From NCBI RefSeq assembly GCF_039523795.1, contig NZ_BAAAFZ010000074.1, positions 1-35,895 on the forward strand: 35,895 bases of DNA. The letters run 5' to 3'. Shown here piece by piece: positions 25,372 through 35,561 of this stretch. The notes under the pieces were generated by a model. It saw nothing but the letters and a program-made list of their open reading frames with translations. It ran no database searches and had not been told where the DNA came from. Each line of letters opens with the position of its first letter. The first letter of the stretch is position 1. A program made the translations under genes and the position numbers. This DNA comes from Craurococcus roseus (GTDB lineage Bacteria > Pseudomonadota > Alphaproteobacteria > Acetobacterales > Acetobacteraceae).

Positions 25372-25685
25372 TCCGCAGCGTGTCCGCGCCGCCTTCCCTC
25401 TTCCCACGCCCGTTCGGCCGCTTCCTCGCGGGCCGCTTCGGCGCGCCGGTCGGCGATCAGCTCGTCGAGCACGGACGGCTCGCCGCCGGCCGGCTTCGCA
25501 TCGGCGAGCTTGCGTTGCAATCGGCGCAGCGCGGCCAAGCGGGACGGCCCGGTCGAGCCGCGCAACGCGCCGTCCACGACCATCAGGCGCAACTCGCCGC
25601 CATCCGGGATGCCGAGAGCTTCCAGTGTTTCCTTCGGGACGACCAGCGCGCCGTTGGCGTCCACCTTCACCGTGACCGCGCCCAT
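25368..25685 (-). CDS. vapB: VapB-like antitoxin, AbrB/MazE-type DNA-binding
   Basis: A 105-residue antitoxin. The N-terminal swapped-hairpin AbrB/SpoVT-type domain reads VTVKVDANGALVVPKETLEA, then LGIPDGGELRLMVVDG (about residues 4-40). The C-terminal half is Arg/Glu/Ala-rich helix that would wrap the PIN toxin. The ATG at 25685 has AGGAGG nine bases upstream. Its stop overlaps the toxin start. It presumably neutralises VapC and represses its own promoter in the short gap behind bipA (52 bases). Confidence 0.87.
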   Translation of the reverse strand: MGAVTVKVDANGALVVPKETLEALGIPDGGELRLMVVDGALRGSTGPSRLAALRRLQRKLADAKPAGGEPSVLDELIADRRAEAAREEAAERAWEEGRRRGHAAE

Positions 25686-25737
25686 GATGCCGAGCCTCCT
25701 GCCCCTCCGGACCATAGCCCAGCGGCAGGCGTTCCCG

Positions 25738-27567
<1,830 letters not shown>

Positions 27568-27853
27568 GGGGGGTGACGCTTCCCTGTGCGGACGCGCGCC
27601 ACCACCGGACCGGGGGCCGGGGAGCGGGCGAAACGGCTGGTGGTGGTATTGCGGCGCGATACATAAGGCGCCGGGGGGCCGAAAGCGAGCTTTTCGCGCC
27701 CCCGCCAGGCCCGGAAGCCGCGGCCGCAACGAACCGCCGCCGGGCGAGCGCCCTCGACCCGTTTCGGCCTGGCTGTGGTCAGGCAGAAGCGGGCTGGTGC
27801 CTGCTGTGCCGGCGCTTCACGCCTTGGGCGTTTCCACTCAGGGCGATGGCGGG

Positions 27854-28723
27854 CTAGCGGAGGGTGCCGCCGACCCCCGATCCGCCGATGCCCGACGAGC
27901 CGGGCGCGCGGCTGGTGTCGCTCGGCGGGGCGCCGCCGATGCGGGCCGGTTCGCCGCCGATGATGCTGGAACTGCTCTGGCCGGACGGCGGCAGGGTTTG
28001 CAGACCGGTGCCCGGCGGCGGCGCGAGGGTGGGCGGGGAGCCCAAGGGTTGGGCCGGCGAGCCTTGGGGCGACGCACCGGGGGTGGCGCCGCTGCCGCGG
28101 GCGCCGGACCAGCCGGGGATGGTGTCGCCAGGGGGCAGGCCGGTGGGCGCGCGTTGGCCCCGTGCGGCGCCGGTGCCTGTGCCGGTGGTGCCGGGCGACT
28201 GCGCGAGGACGACGCCTTCGGCCCGGCTGACGCTGGTGCCGCCCGTGCCGCGGTCCCAGACGACCGCGCGGCCGGTGCCGGCGGGGAGGGTGCCCATGCC
28301 GGTGTTCACGGCGCCCGGGCCGCCGCCTTGGGCGCCCCGGCGGTCGCCGCCAGCCTCGTCGCCCGTGGCCGTTCCGTCGCGGGCGGTTGCGATCGCCATG
28401 TTGGTGTGGCGCATCGCCTCGGCGCGGTCGCGGTTCATGAGGGCACGGCGCGCTTCCGAGGCGTGGAAGGCCGGTTCGCCCCGGCCGGGCTTCGTGGGCT
28501 CCACGCCGGTGAGGAGGCGGGTTTCGGCCCGCTCCAGGAAATCGCTCGCCTGCGCCGTTTGCCCGCCGCGCAGGGCCGCCTGAGCGCGGCGCAGCATTTC
28601 GGCAGGGCCGGCGGCGTCCGCCTCCGGGGCGCCGGCGCGCTGGGCCGAGGCCGGGGTCGCGGCGGCGAGCAGCGCCATGCCGAGGGCGGCGCCGGCGGCC
28701 GGGAGCAAGTGGGTGCGCTTCAT
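27854..28723 (-). CDS. Secreted low-complexity hypothetical protein
   Basis: I do not recognise this 289-residue protein. A clear signal peptide is present (MKRTHLLPAAGAALGMALLA, cleavage near ASA-Q, about residue 28). Residues about 40-125 form Ala/Arg/Glu-rich amphipathic helices (AEMLRRAQAALRGGQTAQAS, ALMNRDRAEAMRHTNMAIAT) that could be TPR-like or coiled. The remainder is Gly/Pro/Ser/Thr-rich and probably disordered, ending in SGIGGSGVGGTLR. The ATG at 28723 has GGAG eight bases upstream, supporting translation. It lies alone between adenosine kinase (upstream, same strand) and bipA. It is likely periplasmic or loosely outer-membrane associated; the function is unknown. Confidence 0.75.
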   Translation of the reverse strand: MKRTHLLPAAGAALGMALLAAATPASAQRAGAPEADAAGPAEMLRRAQAALRGGQTAQASDFLERAETRLLTGVEPTKPGRGEPAFHASEARRALMNRDRAEAMRHTNMAIATARDGTATGDEAGGDRRGAQGGGPGAVNTGMGTLPAGTGRAVVWDRGTGGTSVSRAEGVVLAQSPGTTGTGTGAARGQRAPTGLPPGDTIPGWSGARGSGATPGASPQGSPAQPLGSPPTLAPPPGTGLQTLPPSGQSSSSIIGGEPARIGGAPPSDTSRAPGSSGIGGSGVGGTLR

Positions 28724-28848
28724 GGGGACGTCTCCGCTGCTGTGCAGGTCGGCCAGTGTCTCCGCCGGGCGGAGGGATGGCGGACGGGCGCCGCCTCGCG
28801 ACGGAGCAACACGGTCCGCGCGGCCCGGTTCCGGCGCGCGGCCGGCCA

Positions 28849-29835
28849 TCAGGCCCCGGCGCCGAGCAGGCGCTTGAGGTCGCTCTGCGGCCGGGCGCCG
28901 AAGTGGCCGATCACCTCGGCGGCGGCGACGGAGCCCCAGCGGCCGCATTCGGACAAATCCAGCCCGCGCGCCAGGGCGGCCAGCACGCCGGCGGCGTAGG
29001 CGTCGCCGGCGCCGGTGGTGTCCACCACCTTGGCCGGGGCAGCGGCGACCTCGTGCCGCTCGCCGTCGGCGAGGAGGACGCTGCCGCGCTCGCTGCGGGT
29101 GAGGGCCGCCAAGGCCACGTCGGACGAGGCGCGCCGGGCCGCTTCCTCGAAGCTCTCCGCCCCGTAGAGGGCGAGGGCCTCGGCCTCGTTGGCGAAGAGG
29201 ATGTCCACCTCCTCATGGACGAGGCGGCGGAAGGCGTCGCGGTGGCGGTGGACGCAGAAGGGGTCGGACAGGGTGAGCGCGACGCGGCGGCCGGCCTCGT
29301 GTGCGGCGCGGGCGGCGGCGCGGAAGGCGGCCTGCGCCGCCGGCGGGTCGAACAGGTAGCCTTCGAGGTAGAGGATGCGGGCGCCCGCCACCTCGGCCGG
29401 GTCCACGTCGGCTTCTCCGAAGCGGACGGCGGCGCCGAGGAAGGTGTTCATGGTGCGCTGCCCGTCCGGCGTGACCAGGATCAGGCACCGGGCGGTGGGC
29501 TCGCCGCCCTCCAGCGGCGCGGTCGGGAAGCGGACGCCGGCGGCGCGGATGTCGTGGGCGAAGACCCGGCCCAGCGGGTCCGCCGCCACCTTGCCGAGGT
29601 AGCCGACCCGGGCGCCGAGCGCCGCCGCCACCGCGCAGGTGTTGGCGGCCGAGCCGCCGGAGCTTTCGACGCCCGGCCCCATGGCGGCGTAGAGCGCCTC
29701 CGCTTCCCCGGCGTCGATCAGCCGCATGGCGCCCTTGTCCAAGCCGCGCTTCGCCAGGAAATCGTCTTCCGCGCGGGCCTGCACGTCCACGATGGCGTTG
29801 CCGATGCCGAGGATGTCTAGGGTGGCGTCGCTCAT
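28849..29835 (-). CDS. Adenosine kinase (PfkB/ribokinase family)
   Basis: PfkB-family sugar/nucleoside kinase of 328 residues. Substrate-side motifs are LDILGIGNAIVDVQAR at the N-terminus and ESSGGSAANTCAVAAALGAR. The catalytic and anion-hole motif is DTTGAGDAYAAGVLAAL (Asp272-Asp278; Asp278 is the base). LSDPFCVHRHRDAFR and VDILFANEAEALALYG match the alphaproteobacterial adenosine kinase group best. The reaction would be adenosine plus ATP to AMP plus ADP, purine salvage in the cytoplasm. The ATG at 29835 begins at the conserved MSDATLDILG; the in-frame extension upstream has no homology. Ribokinase or fructokinase is less likely. It is separated from the next minus-strand gene by 125 bases. 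Confidence 0.88.
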   Translation of the reverse strand: MSDATLDILGIGNAIVDVQARAEDDFLAKRGLDKGAMRLIDAGEAEALYAAMGPGVESSGGSAANTCAVAAALGARVGYLGKVAADPLGRVFAHDIRAAGVRFPTAPLEGGEPTARCLILVTPDGQRTMNTFLGAAVRFGEADVDPAEVAGARILYLEGYLFDPPAAQAAFRAAARAAHEAGRRVALTLSDPFCVHRHRDAFRRLVHEEVDILFANEAEALALYGAESFEEAARRASSDVALAALTRSERGSVLLADGERHEVAAAPAKVVDTTGAGDAYAAGVLAALARGLDLSECGRWGSVAAAEVIGHFGARPQSDLKRLLGAGA

Positions 29836-30078
29836 GGGGCGCGGGGGGCCTTTCGGGTGCGGGGTGGTCCGGGAGGGGCGGGTTTGGCAGACTCCGGGCC
29901 GGAGGGCGAGGGCGCGAGGCTTCCTTGCCGGGGTTCGGCGGTGCGTTTCGGACAAGTGCCGGCGGCGGAGGGGACGCGGTTGCACGCATGGCGAGCACGG
30001 GCCCTGACCGGGAGCAGCGGTCCCGGACCGGAACCGGCATGTGCGCCCGCCGTGCCGAGGGCCGGAAATCGCCGCGGA

Positions 30079-30099
30079 TCGTTGCGGGATCCGCAACGA
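30079..30099. promoter_or_regulatory. 21-bp palindrome TCGTTGCGG-GAT-CCGCAACGA
   Basis: A perfect 9-bp inverted repeat with a 3-base centre lies upstream of the signalling operon. Size and symmetry suit a dimeric repressor operator; a hairpin is also possible. A GGTTGCAACC palindrome 40 bases further on shares the TTGC/GCAA core. Confidence 0.45.
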
Positions 30100-30138
30100 A
30101 AGCGCCGGTTGGCCCGAGCTGCCAAAATGCGTATTGCA

Positions 30139-30148
30139 GGTTGCAACC
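30139..30148. promoter_or_regulatory. 10-bp palindrome GGTTGCAACC
   Basis: A perfect palindrome that shares its GTTGC core with the larger one at 30079-30099. Together they may form a two-site operator for the downstream kinase operon. The pattern is seen; the function is inferred. Confidence 0.35.
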
Positions 30149-30171
30149 CGGTAGGGGATTTGAGGTTCTAG

Positions 30172-30389
30172 GGTGGGCATCGGACGCGCGAAGCGGTGGC
30201 GTCGCGGCTCGGTCCGGGCTTCTCGCCCAGGTGCGCCGTCGCGCGGTCGAAGAAGACAGGACTTTGACGAACTTGATCGAAACGATGATCAAGCAGCGCG
30301 TCGGTGCCGCTGCCCCGTCTGAGCAGAACATGGATGCGTCGGGCCGGGAGTCGGCAGGGGCGGGGGCAGGGACGGGAGGCGCCCCTTGA
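30172..30389 (+). pseudogene. Ribbon-helix-helix (CopG-like) remnant, probably frameshifted
   Basis: The frame ending at 30389 reads LLAQVRRRAVEEDRTLTNLI then ETMIKQRV, an excellent match to the two helices of ribbon-helix-helix DNA-binding proteins. The preceding beta strand and turn are missing in that frame. The neighbouring frame directly upstream reads REAVASRLGPG, which fits the strand, so a one-base shift near 30215-30225 is likely. A TAG at 30169 closes that frame, and only a GTG at 30196 could start it, so the gene would be short. Its TGA overlaps the TTG start of the hybrid kinase (TTGA), so translation of this segment may feed the kinase. It may be a dead antitoxin-type regulator or a sequencing error. 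Confidence 0.4.
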
Positions 30390-33300
30390 GCGCGTTCCCT
30401 CCCCTTGTCGCGCAGACCCCCGGAAGCGGCGTCGCCGACGATGCGCGTCCCCCGCCGTCGCGCGGGGACATGGGCTTCCTCACCGGCGGCGGTGGGCTCG
30501 GGGGGCTCATCCGGGCCAAGGACTGGTCGGCCACGCCGATCGGACCGCCCGGAATCTGGCCGCAGAGCCTGCGCACGGCCGTCAGCCTGTGCCTCGCCTC
30601 CAACTTCCCGATCAACATCATCTGGGGGCCGGGGCACACCCAGATCTACAACGACGGATACCGCGGTTGCTGCGGCGACGCGCACCCGCGGGCGCTCGGC
30701 GAGGACTACAGCGTCACCTGGGCGAGCGCCTGGCCGGTGATCGGAGAGTCGTTCGAGCGGGCCTTGGCGGGCGAGACGGTGTTCCTCGAGAACCAGCGGA
30801 TGTTCCTCCCCCGCTTGAACGGCGCCCTCAAGGAGGCCTTCTTCACCTTCTCCCACTCGCCGATCCGCGACGAGTCGGGCGGCATCGGCGGCCTGTTCCA
30901 CCCGGTCACCGAGACCACGGCCACCATGCTCTCGGAGCGCCGCACCCGCGCCCTCCGCGACCTCAGCGCCGGCCTGGGCGCCGCGGTCGGCGCCGAGGAC
31001 GTGGCCCGGATGACGGTCGAGATCCTGTCCAATTTCGGGTTCGACCTCCCCTTCCTGCTGTACTACGCGCTCGACGAGGCGGCCGGGACGTACCGCCTCG
31101 CCGCCCACCACGGCGCCCCGCCGGGCGGCCCGGTGTCGCCGCTCCGCCTCGATCCTGGCGCGGCCGACCCGTGGCCGCTCGCCGACGCGACGCGCGCCAA
31201 GCGGGTCGTCGAGGCCGGCGGTTTGCGGGCGGCCCTGCGGGGCGAGCCCTGCGGACCCTACGAGGAGCCGCCGGACCGGGCCTTCGTCCTCCCGATCGAC
31301 GTGCCCAGCGCCGAACGGCTCCCCGCCTTGCTGGTCGCCGGCGTTTCGCCGCGGCTGCCGCTGACCGACGCCTACCGCAGCTTCTACGACCTCCTCGGCG
31401 TCACGGTCGCGGGCGCGCTCGCCACCGTGCGCGCCCGCGAGGACGAGCGCCGGCGCGCCGAGGCGCTGGCCGAGATCGACCGCGCCAAGACCCTGTTCTT
31501 CTCCAACGTCAGCCACGAGTTCCGCACGCCGCTCACCCTGATGCTCGGGCCGATCGAGGACGCGCTCGCGGAGGCGGGCGGGCTGCCGGCGGAGCAGCGC
31601 GGGCGGCTGGAGGTCGCGCACCGCGGCGCGCTGCGCCTGCTCAAGCTGGTGAACTCGCTGCTCGACTTCTCCCGCATCGAGGCCGGCCGCGCGCAGGCGA
31701 GCTTCGAGCCCGTGGACCTGGCGGAGCTCACCGCCGGGCTGGCCAGCAACTTCCGCTCGGCCTGCGAACGGGCGGGGCTGGACCTCGCCGTGGACTGCCC
31801 GCCGCTCCGGGCGCCGGTCCACGTCGATCGGGACATGTGGGAGAAGGTCGTCCTCAACCTGATCTCGAACGCCTTCAAGTTCACCCTGGAGGGCGGGATC
31901 GCCGTCGCGCTCCGCGACGCCGGCGCCGAGGCGGAGCTCGCGGTGCGGGACACGGGCGTGGGCATCCCCGCCGGCGATCTGCCGCGCGTCTTCGAGCGCT
32001 TCCACCGCGTCGAAGGGCAGCGCGGGCGCACCCACGAGGGGTCCGGCATCGGCCTCGCCCTCGTGGACGAACTGGTGCGGCTGCACGGCGGCAGGATCGG
32101 CGTTTCCAGCGCCCCGGGGCGGGGCACGGAGTTCCGCGTCGCCGTCCCGTTCGGGACCGCCCACCTGCCGCCGGACCGCGTCCGGGGCGCGCGCGGCCCG
32201 GCGTCCACGGCGGTGCGGGCCAGCGCCTACGTCGAGGAGGCGCTCCGCTGGGTGCCGGACCAAGCCGCCCAGCGACCGGAGGAGTCCGGGCAGGGCGGGG
32301 CGGACGTGGCGGCGCCCGTCGAGGGCAGGCCGCGCGTCGTCCTCGCCGACGACAACGCCGACATGCGGGCCTACGTGGCGCAGATACTGGAGCGGGGCGG
32401 CTACGAGGTGGAGGCCGTCGGGGACGGCGGGGCGGCGCTCGCCGCGGCGCGGCGCGGGGCGCCGCCCGATCTTGTGCTGACCGACGTGATGATGCCGGGC
32501 GTCGACGGCTTCGCGCTGCTGCGCGGGCTGCGCGCCGACCCCGCCACCAAAGGACTCCCCGTCGTCCTGCTCTCCGCGCGCGCCGGGGAGGAGGCGCGCG
32601 TCGAGGGGCTGGCGGCCGGCGCCGACGACTACCTCGTCAAGCCGTTCAGCGCCCGGGAGCTGCGGGCCCGCGTCGACGGCGCCGTCGGCTTGGCGCGGCA
32701 GCGCCGCGAGGCGGCCGCGCGGGAGCGGGACCTGCGCGCGGAGATCGCCACGCAGCGGGGCCGGGCCGCCCTGCGCGAAAGCGAGCGGCGCCTGGCCTTC
32801 GCCCTGGAGGCGGGACGCCTGGGCAGTTGGGAGCTCGACCTCGCGGCCCAGCGGCTCGTGGCCTCGGACACCTGCCGCGAGAACCTCGGCCTGGACGCGG
32901 CGGAGCCGCTGGAGACCTACGACGACCTGCTCCGCCGCATCCACCCCGACGACCTGGAGCGGCAGCGGGCCGCGGTGGCCCGGGCGGTCGAGGCGCGCTC
33001 CATCCTCGACATCGAGTACAGGGTCATGCGGCGGGACGGGCGCAGCGGCTGGGTGCAGGTCCGTGGCCGTGCGGAGTACGCCGAGGACGGGCGGGCCCTG
33101 CGCATGCTGGGCGTCTCCCTCGACGTGACCGACCGCAAGCGCGCGGAGGAGCGCAAGGCGCTGCTGCTCGACGAGCTCAACCACCGGGTCAAGAACACCC
33201 TGGCGACGGTGCAGTCCATCGCCATGCAGACCCAGCGGAACGCGAAGACGCCGGCCGCCTTCGGCGAAGACCTCACCGCCCGCATCGCGGCGCTCTCCCG

Positions 33301-33769
33301 CGCCCACGACCTCCTCACCCAGGCTTCCTGGGACGGCGCCTCGCTGGGCGAGGTCGTCGGGCAGACGCTGGACCTCTACGCGACGGGCGCGTGCGGTGAC
33401 CGCCGGGTCACCGCCGAAGGGCCGGTCATCAGCCTCAACCCGAATGCGGCGGTGACGCTCAACATGGCCTTCCACGAGCTGGCGACCAACGCGGCAAAAT
33501 ACGGGGCCTTGTCGATCCAGGGCGGGCGCGTCGAGGTCAGGTGGCGGATAGACCGCGGCGACGCCGGGCCCGCCGCGTTGGAGATCGTCTGGTCCGAAAC
33601 CGGGGGGCCGCCTGTGCAACGGCCGGGCCGGCGCGGCTTCGGCTCGCGGCTGATCGAACGCGGGCTGCCCGGGGAACTCGGCGGCGAGGCCAGCCTCGAA
33701 TACCCGCCCGAGGGCGTGCGCTGCCGGATGCGCCTGCCCGTCTCGGCCAAGATCGCGCTTACGGCGTGA
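30386..33769 (+). CDS. Hybrid sensor kinase with HisKA and HWE cores (PAS-GAF-HisKA-REC-PAS-HWE)
   Basis: Soluble 1127-residue signalling protein with two unrelated kinase modules. Order: a PAS-like sensor (about 35-185, WSATPIGPPGIWPQSLRTAV), a GAF-like region (about 190-350), and HisKA with His377 in NVSHEFRTPLTLML. Its ATPase carries LNLISNAFKFT, DTGVGIP and GSGIGLALV (to about 590). A receiver follows (about 648-770, Asp700 in LVLTDVMMPG, Lys752 in LVKPF), then a PAS_3 domain (about 800-920). The HWE core shows His933 in DELNHRVKN, His1030 in MAFHELATNAAKYG, and W1069-S-E1071. The TTG start at 30386 has GGGAGG at good spacing and overlaps the RHH-frame stop. The ATG of the downstream receiver protein overlaps its stop, so the two are co-translated. 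The HisKA module probably phosphorylates the internal receiver and thereby gates the HWE kinase; this is inference. Confidence 0.92.
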   Translation: MSAFPPLVAQTPGSGVADDARPPPSRGDMGFLTGGGGLGGLIRAKDWSATPIGPPGIWPQSLRTAVSLCLASNFPINIIWGPGHTQIYNDGYRGCCGDAHPRALGEDYSVTWASAWPVIGESFERALAGETVFLENQRMFLPRLNGALKEAFFTFSHSPIRDESGGIGGLFHPVTETTATMLSERRTRALRDLSAGLGAAVGAEDVARMTVEILSNFGFDLPFLLYYALDEAAGTYRLAAHHGAPPGGPVSPLRLDPGAADPWPLADATRAKRVVEAGGLRAALRGEPCGPYEEPPDRAFVLPIDVPSAERLPALLVAGVSPRLPLTDAYRSFYDLLGVTVAGALATVRAREDERRRAEALAEIDRAKTLFFSNVSHEFRTPLTLMLGPIEDALAEAGGLPAEQRGRLEVAHRGALRLLKLVNSLLDFSRIEAGRAQASFEPVDLAELTAGLASNFRSACERAGLDLAVDCPPLRAPVHVDRDMWEKVVLNLISNAFKFTLEGGIAVALRDAGAEAELAVRDTGVGIPAGDLPRVFERFHRVEGQRGRTHEGSGIGLALVDELVRLHGGRIGVSSAPGRGTEFRVAVPFGTAHLPPDRVRGARGPASTAVRASAYVEEALRWVPDQAAQRPEESGQGGADVAAPVEGRPRVVLADDNADMRAYVAQILERGGYEVEAVGDGGAALAAARRGAPPDLVLTDVMMPGVDGFALLRGLRADPATKGLPVVLLSARAGEEARVEGLAAGADDYLVKPFSARELRARVDGAVGLARQRREAAARERDLRAEIATQRGRAALRESERRLAFALEAGRLGSWELDLAAQRLVASDTCRENLGLDAAEPLETYDDLLRRIHPDDLERQRAAVARAVEARSILDIEYRVMRRDGRSGWVQVRGRAEYAEDGRALRMLGVSLDVTDRKRAEERKALLLDELNHRVKNTLATVQSIAMQTQRNAKTPAAFGEDLTARIAALSRAHDLLTQASWDGASLGEVVGQTLDLYATGACGDRRVTAEGPVISLNPNAAVTLNMAFHELATNAAKYGALSIQGGRVEVRWRIDRGDAGPAALEIVWSETGGPPVQRPGRRGFGSRLIERGLPGELGGEASLEYPPEGVRCRMRLPVSAKIALTA

Positions 33770-34158
33770 TGCCGCCCTCCATTTCGCTGCGTGGGCTGCG
33801 CCTGCTGGTCGTGGAGGACGAGGCCATGGTCGCCATGCTGGTCGAGGACATGCTGACCGACCTCGGCTGCGTCGTGGTCGGCATCGCCGGGACCGTGGCG
33901 AACGGGCTCGCCGTGGTCGGCGCGGGGGACGTCGCGCTCGACGGCGCCGTGCTCGACGTCAACATCGGGGGCGAGAAGGTCTTCCCGGTCGCCGACGCCC
34001 TCGCCGCGCGGGGCGTGCCGTTCCTCTTCGCGACGGGCTACGGCGCCGCCGGCGTCGCGGACCGGTACGCCGACAAGCGCGTCATCGCCAAGCCGTTCCA
34101 GTCCCGGGTGCTGGAGGACGCCTTGGCGGCGACGTTCGCGCGGACGACCCGGGGGTGA
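33769..34158 (+). CDS. Single-domain response regulator (CheY-like receiver)
   Basis: A 129-residue stand-alone receiver. Acidic pocket Glu16/Asp17 in LLVVEDEAM, phospho-acceptor Asp63 in DGAVLDVNIGGEKVF, Thr89 in FLFATGYG and Lys108 in VIAKPF are all present. No output domain follows. The ATG at 33769 shares its A with the kinase stop (TGATG), so the gene is translationally coupled to the hybrid kinase and should be the phospho-target of its HWE core. Such receivers serve as phosphate sinks or bind partner proteins. Confidence 0.93.
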   Translation: MPPSISLRGLRLLVVEDEAMVAMLVEDMLTDLGCVVVGIAGTVANGLAVVGAGDVALDGAVLDVNIGGEKVFPVADALAARGVPFLFATGYGAAGVADRYADKRVIAKPFQSRVLEDALAATFARTTRG

Positions 34159-34529
34159 CAGGAGACGCCACGGCGGAGCGCCCGCGCGCGACCGGGCGGG
34201 AAGCGGAGCCCGAGGCTGGCTCGCCACCGCCGGGGCGCCGGACGCCATGCTCCGGCGCGCCATCGCCGCGCCCGAGGCGAGCGGGGCGGCGGTCGCCAAA
34301 GCCGCAATGGGCGTCGGCCAAGCCGATGGGACGCGACTCCGCTCCGCACCGACCCCTGGGTGCGGAGCGGTGTCGCGGCTGAGGGGGCCGAGCCTCCTTC
34401 AGCACAGTCCGTCCGAGGCGGCGGTTCGTCCCTGGCGTGGGCGCAACCGAAGGCCGGGTTCCGCGACGCGCCCTGGAAGTTTCGCCCAGCCTGCCCTTCT
34501 GGTTTGGGCGACCGATAGGGGAGATGGGC
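34159..34529. other. Intergenic region before protease cassette
   Basis: About 370 bases without a convincing gene on either strand; open frames here are Arg/Pro-rich and lack homology. It contains the long hairpin at 34332-34377 and ends with the AGGGGAG ribosome site (34517-34523) of the protease gene. No clear sigma-70 promoter was found. Confidence 0.45.
34332..34377. terminator. Long imperfect hairpin (17 bp, one T-T mismatch)
   Basis: 5' arm CGCGAC-T-CCGCTCCGCAC (34332-34349), loop CGACCCCTGG, 3' arm GTGCGGAGCGG-T-GTCGCG (34360-34377). Seventeen pairs with a single internal T-T mismatch make it the strongest stem I found in the window. It lies after the response regulator and about 150 bases before the protease start. 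It has no T-tract, so it may be an unusual terminator, a transcript-stabilising element or an attenuator. Confidence 0.5.
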
Positions 34530-35552
34530 ATGGAACTAGGCAGCGTCCGGGCGCTCAAGGCGGAGGTCGAGGAGAGGGTGGTGCGGCCCTTCGTGGCGGA
34601 GGCGCTCGCTTCGGGGCGCATCGGCATGGCCGCGCGCTCGCTGTCCACGGCCACGCGGCGCCAGCCCGGCATCGCCCTCGGCGTGACCCGGGGCAGGGGC
34701 AAGGGCGACTTCCGCCTGGCCATCCGCGTCCAGCGCCCGGCGCTGATCGGCCCGGAGCTGGTCGGGCGCATCGCCGAGATGGCCAGAGGCGAGCACGACC
34801 TCCGCGTGATCGGCCGCGTCCGCAAGCGCGCGGCCGCCCCGAAGCCCTGGCACCAGTCGCGCCAGCGGCCGTTGCTGCTCGGGTCGAGCATCGGCCACGT
34901 GGATGTGACCGCAGGGACCTTGGGCGCCGTGGCGTGGCACCGGCGCACCGACCAAGCGGTGGTCCTCAGCAACAACCACGTGCTGGCGAACGAGGACCGG
35001 GGCGAGGCGGGCGACCCCATCCTGCAGCCCGGCGCCGCCGACGGCGGCAGGCGGCCGGGCGCCGTGATCGGCCGCCTGCTGGCCGCGGTGCCGCTGCGGC
35101 GGAACGGCGGGAACCGCGTGGACGCCGCCATCGGCGAGTTGGACGAACGCATCCGCTTCGACGCGCTCACGCTCACCGGCCTCGGCGCGCTCGACGGGGT
35201 CCGCGCCGAGCCGCTGCTGCCGGGCGACCGGGTGGCGAAGGTGGGGCGCACCACCGGGCTGACCCGCGGCCGGGTGTCGGCGGTCGAGGTGGACGGCGTG
35301 GTGGTCGGGTTCGAGACCGGGGACCTGTCCTTCGACGGGCAGATCGAGGTGGAGGGCGTGGGCGGGCCCTTCAGCGCCGGCGGCGACAGCGGCTCCCTGG
35401 TCGTCGATTCCGACCTCCGCGCCTGCGGCCTCTTGTTCGCGGGCAGCGACCGGGGCGGGTCGGGCGGCCTCGGGCTGACCTTCCTCAACGAGATCGCCCC
35501 CGTGCTGCGGGGGCTCGGCCTGTCCCTGGATTTGGCGCCCGCAATGGCTTAA
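34530..35552 (+). CDS. Trypsin-fold serine protease (S1-like) with N-terminal pro-domain
   Basis: A 340-residue protein. Residues 1-100 form an N-terminal module (GIALGVTRGRGKGDFRLAIR then VQRP, ending HDLRVIGRV). The chymotrypsin-like domain follows: IGHVDVTAGTLGAVAW, His150 in VVLSNNHVLAN, GDPILQPGAADGG, Asp198 in NRVDAAIGEL, VAKVGRTTGLTRGRV, and Ser287 in SAGGDSGSLVV. The triad is intact. The pattern is shared with a widespread, little-studied bacterial family. No signal peptide is present, so it probably acts in the cytoplasm or after non-classical export. The ATG at 34530 is six bases after AGGGGAG; the ATG at 34524 would touch the ribosome site. A small gene resembling the N-terminal module follows after nine bases. 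The substrate is unknown. Confidence 0.85.
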   Translation: MELGSVRALKAEVEERVVRPFVAEALASGRIGMAARSLSTATRRQPGIALGVTRGRGKGDFRLAIRVQRPALIGPELVGRIAEMARGEHDLRVIGRVRKRAAAPKPWHQSRQRPLLLGSSIGHVDVTAGTLGAVAWHRRTDQAVVLSNNHVLANEDRGEAGDPILQPGAADGGRRPGAVIGRLLAAVPLRRNGGNRVDAAIGELDERIRFDALTLTGLGALDGVRAEPLLPGDRVAKVGRTTGLTRGRVSAVEVDGVVVGFETGDLSFDGQIEVEGVGGPFSAGGDSGSLVVDSDLRACGLLFAGSDRGGSGGLGLTFLNEIAPVLRGLGLSLDLAPAMA

Positions 35553-35561
35553 CTCAGCGTC

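Larger units (their letters stand above)
29836..30171. other. Divergent intergenic region, adenosine kinase / hybrid kinase operon
   Basis: No convincing gene is seen. It must contain the promoters of the minus-strand adenosine kinase and of the plus-strand signalling operon. Two strong palindromes with GTTGC/GCAAC words are listed separately (30079-30099 and 30139-30148). No good sigma-70 pair was found. An imperfect GGAAC (30030) with CGTG 16 bases later resembles, weakly, a stress-sigma promoter. Confidence 0.4.

Noticed and set aside
30030..30054. GGAAC-N16-CGTG as an EcfG-type stress promoter
   Set aside because: The -10 is imperfect and such short motifs occur by chance; no EcfG, NepR or PhyR gene is in the window.
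29213..33619. Long minus-strand frame across the hybrid kinase
   Set aside because: Shadow of the kinase; no recognisable motifs.
34155..34382. Small open frame after the response regulator
   Set aside because: Pro/Arg-rich with no motif; it contains the hairpin and looks noncoding.
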